Shown piece after piece: positions 61,789-64,000 of a stretch of 64,000 nucleotides of DNA. The stretch comes from Sodalis ligni (GTDB lineage: Bacteria > Pseudomonadota > Gammaproteobacteria > Enterobacterales > Enterobacteriaceae), in contig NZ_CP075169.1 in assembly GCF_016865525.2 (NCBI RefSeq), positions 5,828,337 to 5,892,336 on the forward strand, written 5' to 3'. Below the pieces are notes generated by a model. The model saw nothing but the letters and a program-made list of their open reading frames with translations, was not told where the DNA came from and searched no databases. A program made the translations under genes and the position numbers. Within the stretch, counting starts at the first letter, position 1; each line of letters opens with the position of its first letter.

Positions 61789-64000
61789 ATGTCTGAAAAT
61801 AAATGTTTATTACCCAAAGGTATAAAAAGGGAAGAACGTACAAAAAATTAAATAAAGCTATGCGTAATGCAAAGCCATCTATTTGTGTAGAGCGTGCGGA
61901 CTTGATTACAAAAAGCTACAAAGAAACGGAAGGAATGCCTTATATTTTAAGACGCGCACATGGTATTAAATATATACTGGAAAATATGACAATATTCATT
62001 GATGAGGATGAACTAATTGTAGGAAACCATGGGTCAAAACCGCGTTCAGCTCCTCTTTTTCCTGAGTTTGGAACTTTTGGCAAGAAGGAACTTGATTTGA
62101 TGCCAGTTCGTAAAGTAGATACCCTTCAGATTACAGAAGAAGATAAAGAATTCCTGTTAAATCATATCTATCCATATTGGAAAAACAAAAATACAGGTGA
62201 TATATCCAGATATTACATTGATGAAAAATTATGAAAGTTCTGGACTCACCTTATCGGGTGTTTAACCCTTTAAGTCGTGCAAGGAGCGGTTATGGACATT
62301 ATCTCCCAGATATCGAAAAGATTCTCCACCATGGATTTAAGTATGTGGAAAACCAGGCAAAAGAAGCTTTGGAAAAACTGAACATTCTAGAACCGGAATA
62401 TATGGATCAGACCCATTTCTATCAGGCAGTCCTAACAGTATGTGAGGGAATAAATAACTTCCAGAAACGTTATGAGAAGTTAGCAAAAAAAATGGCAGAA
62501 GAGGAAAACAATTCAGGAAGAAAACAAGAACTTTTGATGATTGCAAAGAACTGTGAACGCGTGCCATACGAACCGGCAAGATCTTACTGGGAGGCATTGC
62601 AGTCTTACTGGTTTGTAATTCTCATTGATTATTGTTCCCAGAACGGTTCCGCAATATCCGGCGGTCGTGTAGACCAGATATTTTATCCTTATTATAAGCA
62701 TGATATCGATGAGGGTATCATGGTAAAAGAAGAAGCTAGAGAGCTTTTGGAAGCACTTTGGGTAAAAACAGTGATATCATCAAAGCTGGAACGTATATGA
62801 GCGCCCGTAACAACGGTGGATTTGCAACGACAGTTAATGTAGTACTTGGAGGGCTGAATGGGCATGGTGAGAATTCAGTGAATGAATTAACATATTTATG
62901 CCTTGAGGCAGAAGAGGCCGTATTCAATTCTGAACCTAATACAAGTATCCGTGTTTCCAAAAGAATCCGGATAAGTTCATTAAGAAAGTTATCGAAATTT
63001 TGGTACATAAAGAAGGCGGGAAGCTTCCATTTTTAATGATGAAATCATAGTTAATGGTCTGATGGTGAATGGAGTCAGCGAAAAGACGCATTGAATTATG
63101 CTATTGTCGGGTGCGTAGAGCCTACCGGTCAGGGAAATACCATGGGGCGTACCAATGCATGTTATTTTAACCTGGCAAAATGTCTGGAGCTAGCTCTATT
63201 TAACGGCGTATGTCAGATGTCCGGTGAACAGATGGGGCCAAAGACAGGAAGATTTGAAGATTTTACCTGCTACGAAGATTTGAAGAAGGCATATGAGACA
63301 CAGGTAAAATACTTTGTGGATATGATGGTCAGTTCCTGAATTCTATCGAGCTGCTTCATGCTCGCTATGGGCAGCATATCTATTCCTCTATGCTTATAGA
63401 TGGCTGTATGGAAAAAGGAAAGGATTGTACCTCTGGCGGAGCAAAATATGATTATGCAGGAGTTCAGGGTGTCGGTATGGCAGATGTGGGAGATTCCTTG
63501 ACAGCTATTAATAAACTTGTCTATGAATGGGGAAAAATAACACCAGAAGATTTGATTAAAGCATTGAAAACAAATTTTAAAGATAATGAAATTCTAAGGA
63601 ATATACTAATTAATAGTGCGCCAAAATATGGAAATGATATTGAAGAAGCCGATGAGCAGTGTGTATATGTTGCAGAACAGTATTGCAAATGTGTACAGGG
63701 TTTGACATCTCCTCATGGGGCGATTTATCGTCCTGGCCTGTTCTGTCTGTCTTCTAATACACCACTTGGACGTCAGGTGTGTGCACTTCCAAGTGGAAGG
63801 CTGAGCGGTACTCCTCTGGGGGATGGAGGGATTTCACCAAAGCACGGTATGGATTGTGCTGGTCCCACAGCTGCCTGCAAATCCGTTGCAAGAGTACCCC
63901 AGGTAATGGCAATCAACGGTGTCAATTTCAACATGAAATTTATGCCCACTATGTTGAAGACGGAGGAAGACCGGCAAAAATTAGTTGATATGATTCGAGT
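61789..64000 (+). pseudogene. Glycyl radical enzyme (pyruvate formate-lyase-like eliminase), multiply frameshifted, continues past window
   Basis: AAAGGAG precedes ATG 61789. Pieces in changing frames give LNKAMRNAKPSICVERADLITKSYKETEGMPYILRRA (61850-62230), HGHYLP-like region and ERVPYEPARSYWEALQSYWFV (62231-62800), NGGFATTVNVVLGGL (62758-63036), and the active-site loop YAIVGCVEPTGQGN near 63110. IDGCMEKGKDCTSGGAKYDYAGVQGVGMADVGDSL comes near 63400-63495. At least six shifts occur. The GCVEP loop (Cys, Glu) marks the dehydratase/C-X lyase branch. The glycyl-radical loop and any activase lie beyond 64000. Confidence 0.82.

Overview
The window looks like one stretch of chromosome from a gamma-proteobacterium of the order Enterobacterales. 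The signs are an enterobacterial roxA/ycfD gene, an EmrAB-type pump, a flagellar sigma-28 promoter in front of a chemotaxis receptor, a leuX (tRNA-Leu) 3' fragment beside the end of an island, and IS21 and IS66 elements. Several frameshifted genes, IS insertions and truncated toxin-antitoxin genes next to intact operons suggest a genome in partial decay, as in Sodalis-like or Pectobacterium-related lineages. This placement is inference; there is no rRNA in the window.

Layout. 1-3.3 kb: a partial zinc alcohol dehydrogenase, an Asp/Glu-racemase-family enzyme, and a CopC/DUF2946 copper pair. 3.3-10 kb (minus strand): a sugar-type ABC transporter (binding protein, double ATPase, permease) followed by an LLM flavin monooxygenase and an acyl-CoA-dehydrogenase-like SfnB-type enzyme, a probable organosulfur scavenging operon. 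10.2-18 kb: a LysR regulator divergent from a complete Liv-type ABC transporter that runs directly into an L-2-aminothiazoline-4-carboxylate hydrolase and an N-carbamoyl amino acid hydrolase, a likely thiazoline-to-cysteine route. 18-24 kb: a CMD-family protein, a LysR regulator, and a sugar-acid operon (broken MFS transporter, zinc dehydrogenase, SDR, enolase-superfamily dehydratase). 23.8-28.8 kb: an EmrAB/NodT-type tripartite pump with a divergent TetR regulator and two palindromic operators. 28.9-34.5 kb: OsmC, a DeoR/VOC pair, a chemotaxis receptor, and RoxA.

The accessory part starts at about 34.5 kb. It contains degraded toxin-antitoxin genes, a probable ADP-ribosyltransferase-fold orphan, and a small biosynthetic cluster (PhyH dioxygenase, carbamoyltransferase, SGNH hydrolase with an in-frame TGA, frameshifted ATP-grasp ligase). 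A four-carbon acid-sugar region follows (OtnK, OtnC, DeoR regulator, a 3-hydroxyacyl-CoA-dehydrogenase-fold enzyme, MFS transporter, lactonase-like amidohydrolase). The genes suggest that a lactone or acid is imported, opened, oxidised at C3, phosphorylated and decarboxylated to a triose phosphate. From 50.7 to 58 kb come a hipA remnant split by an intact IS21-family element with a 6-bp target duplication, a class II Fic protein under two matched 27-bp palindromes, hsdS and IS481 scraps, and an IS66 element with an 8-bp target duplication and a broken tnpC.

From 58.5 kb to the end, a leuX 3' fragment marks one end of an integrated island. The island holds an intact VapBC-type pair and then AT-rich DNA with strong Shine-Dalgarno sites and Clostridia-like proteins: fragments of a PTS EIIA and DeoC, a PfkB kinase, a YczE-type membrane protein and a glycyl radical enzyme, all frameshifted or truncated. 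This tail has the clearest signs of transfer from another phylum, although an assembly artefact cannot be excluded from sequence alone.
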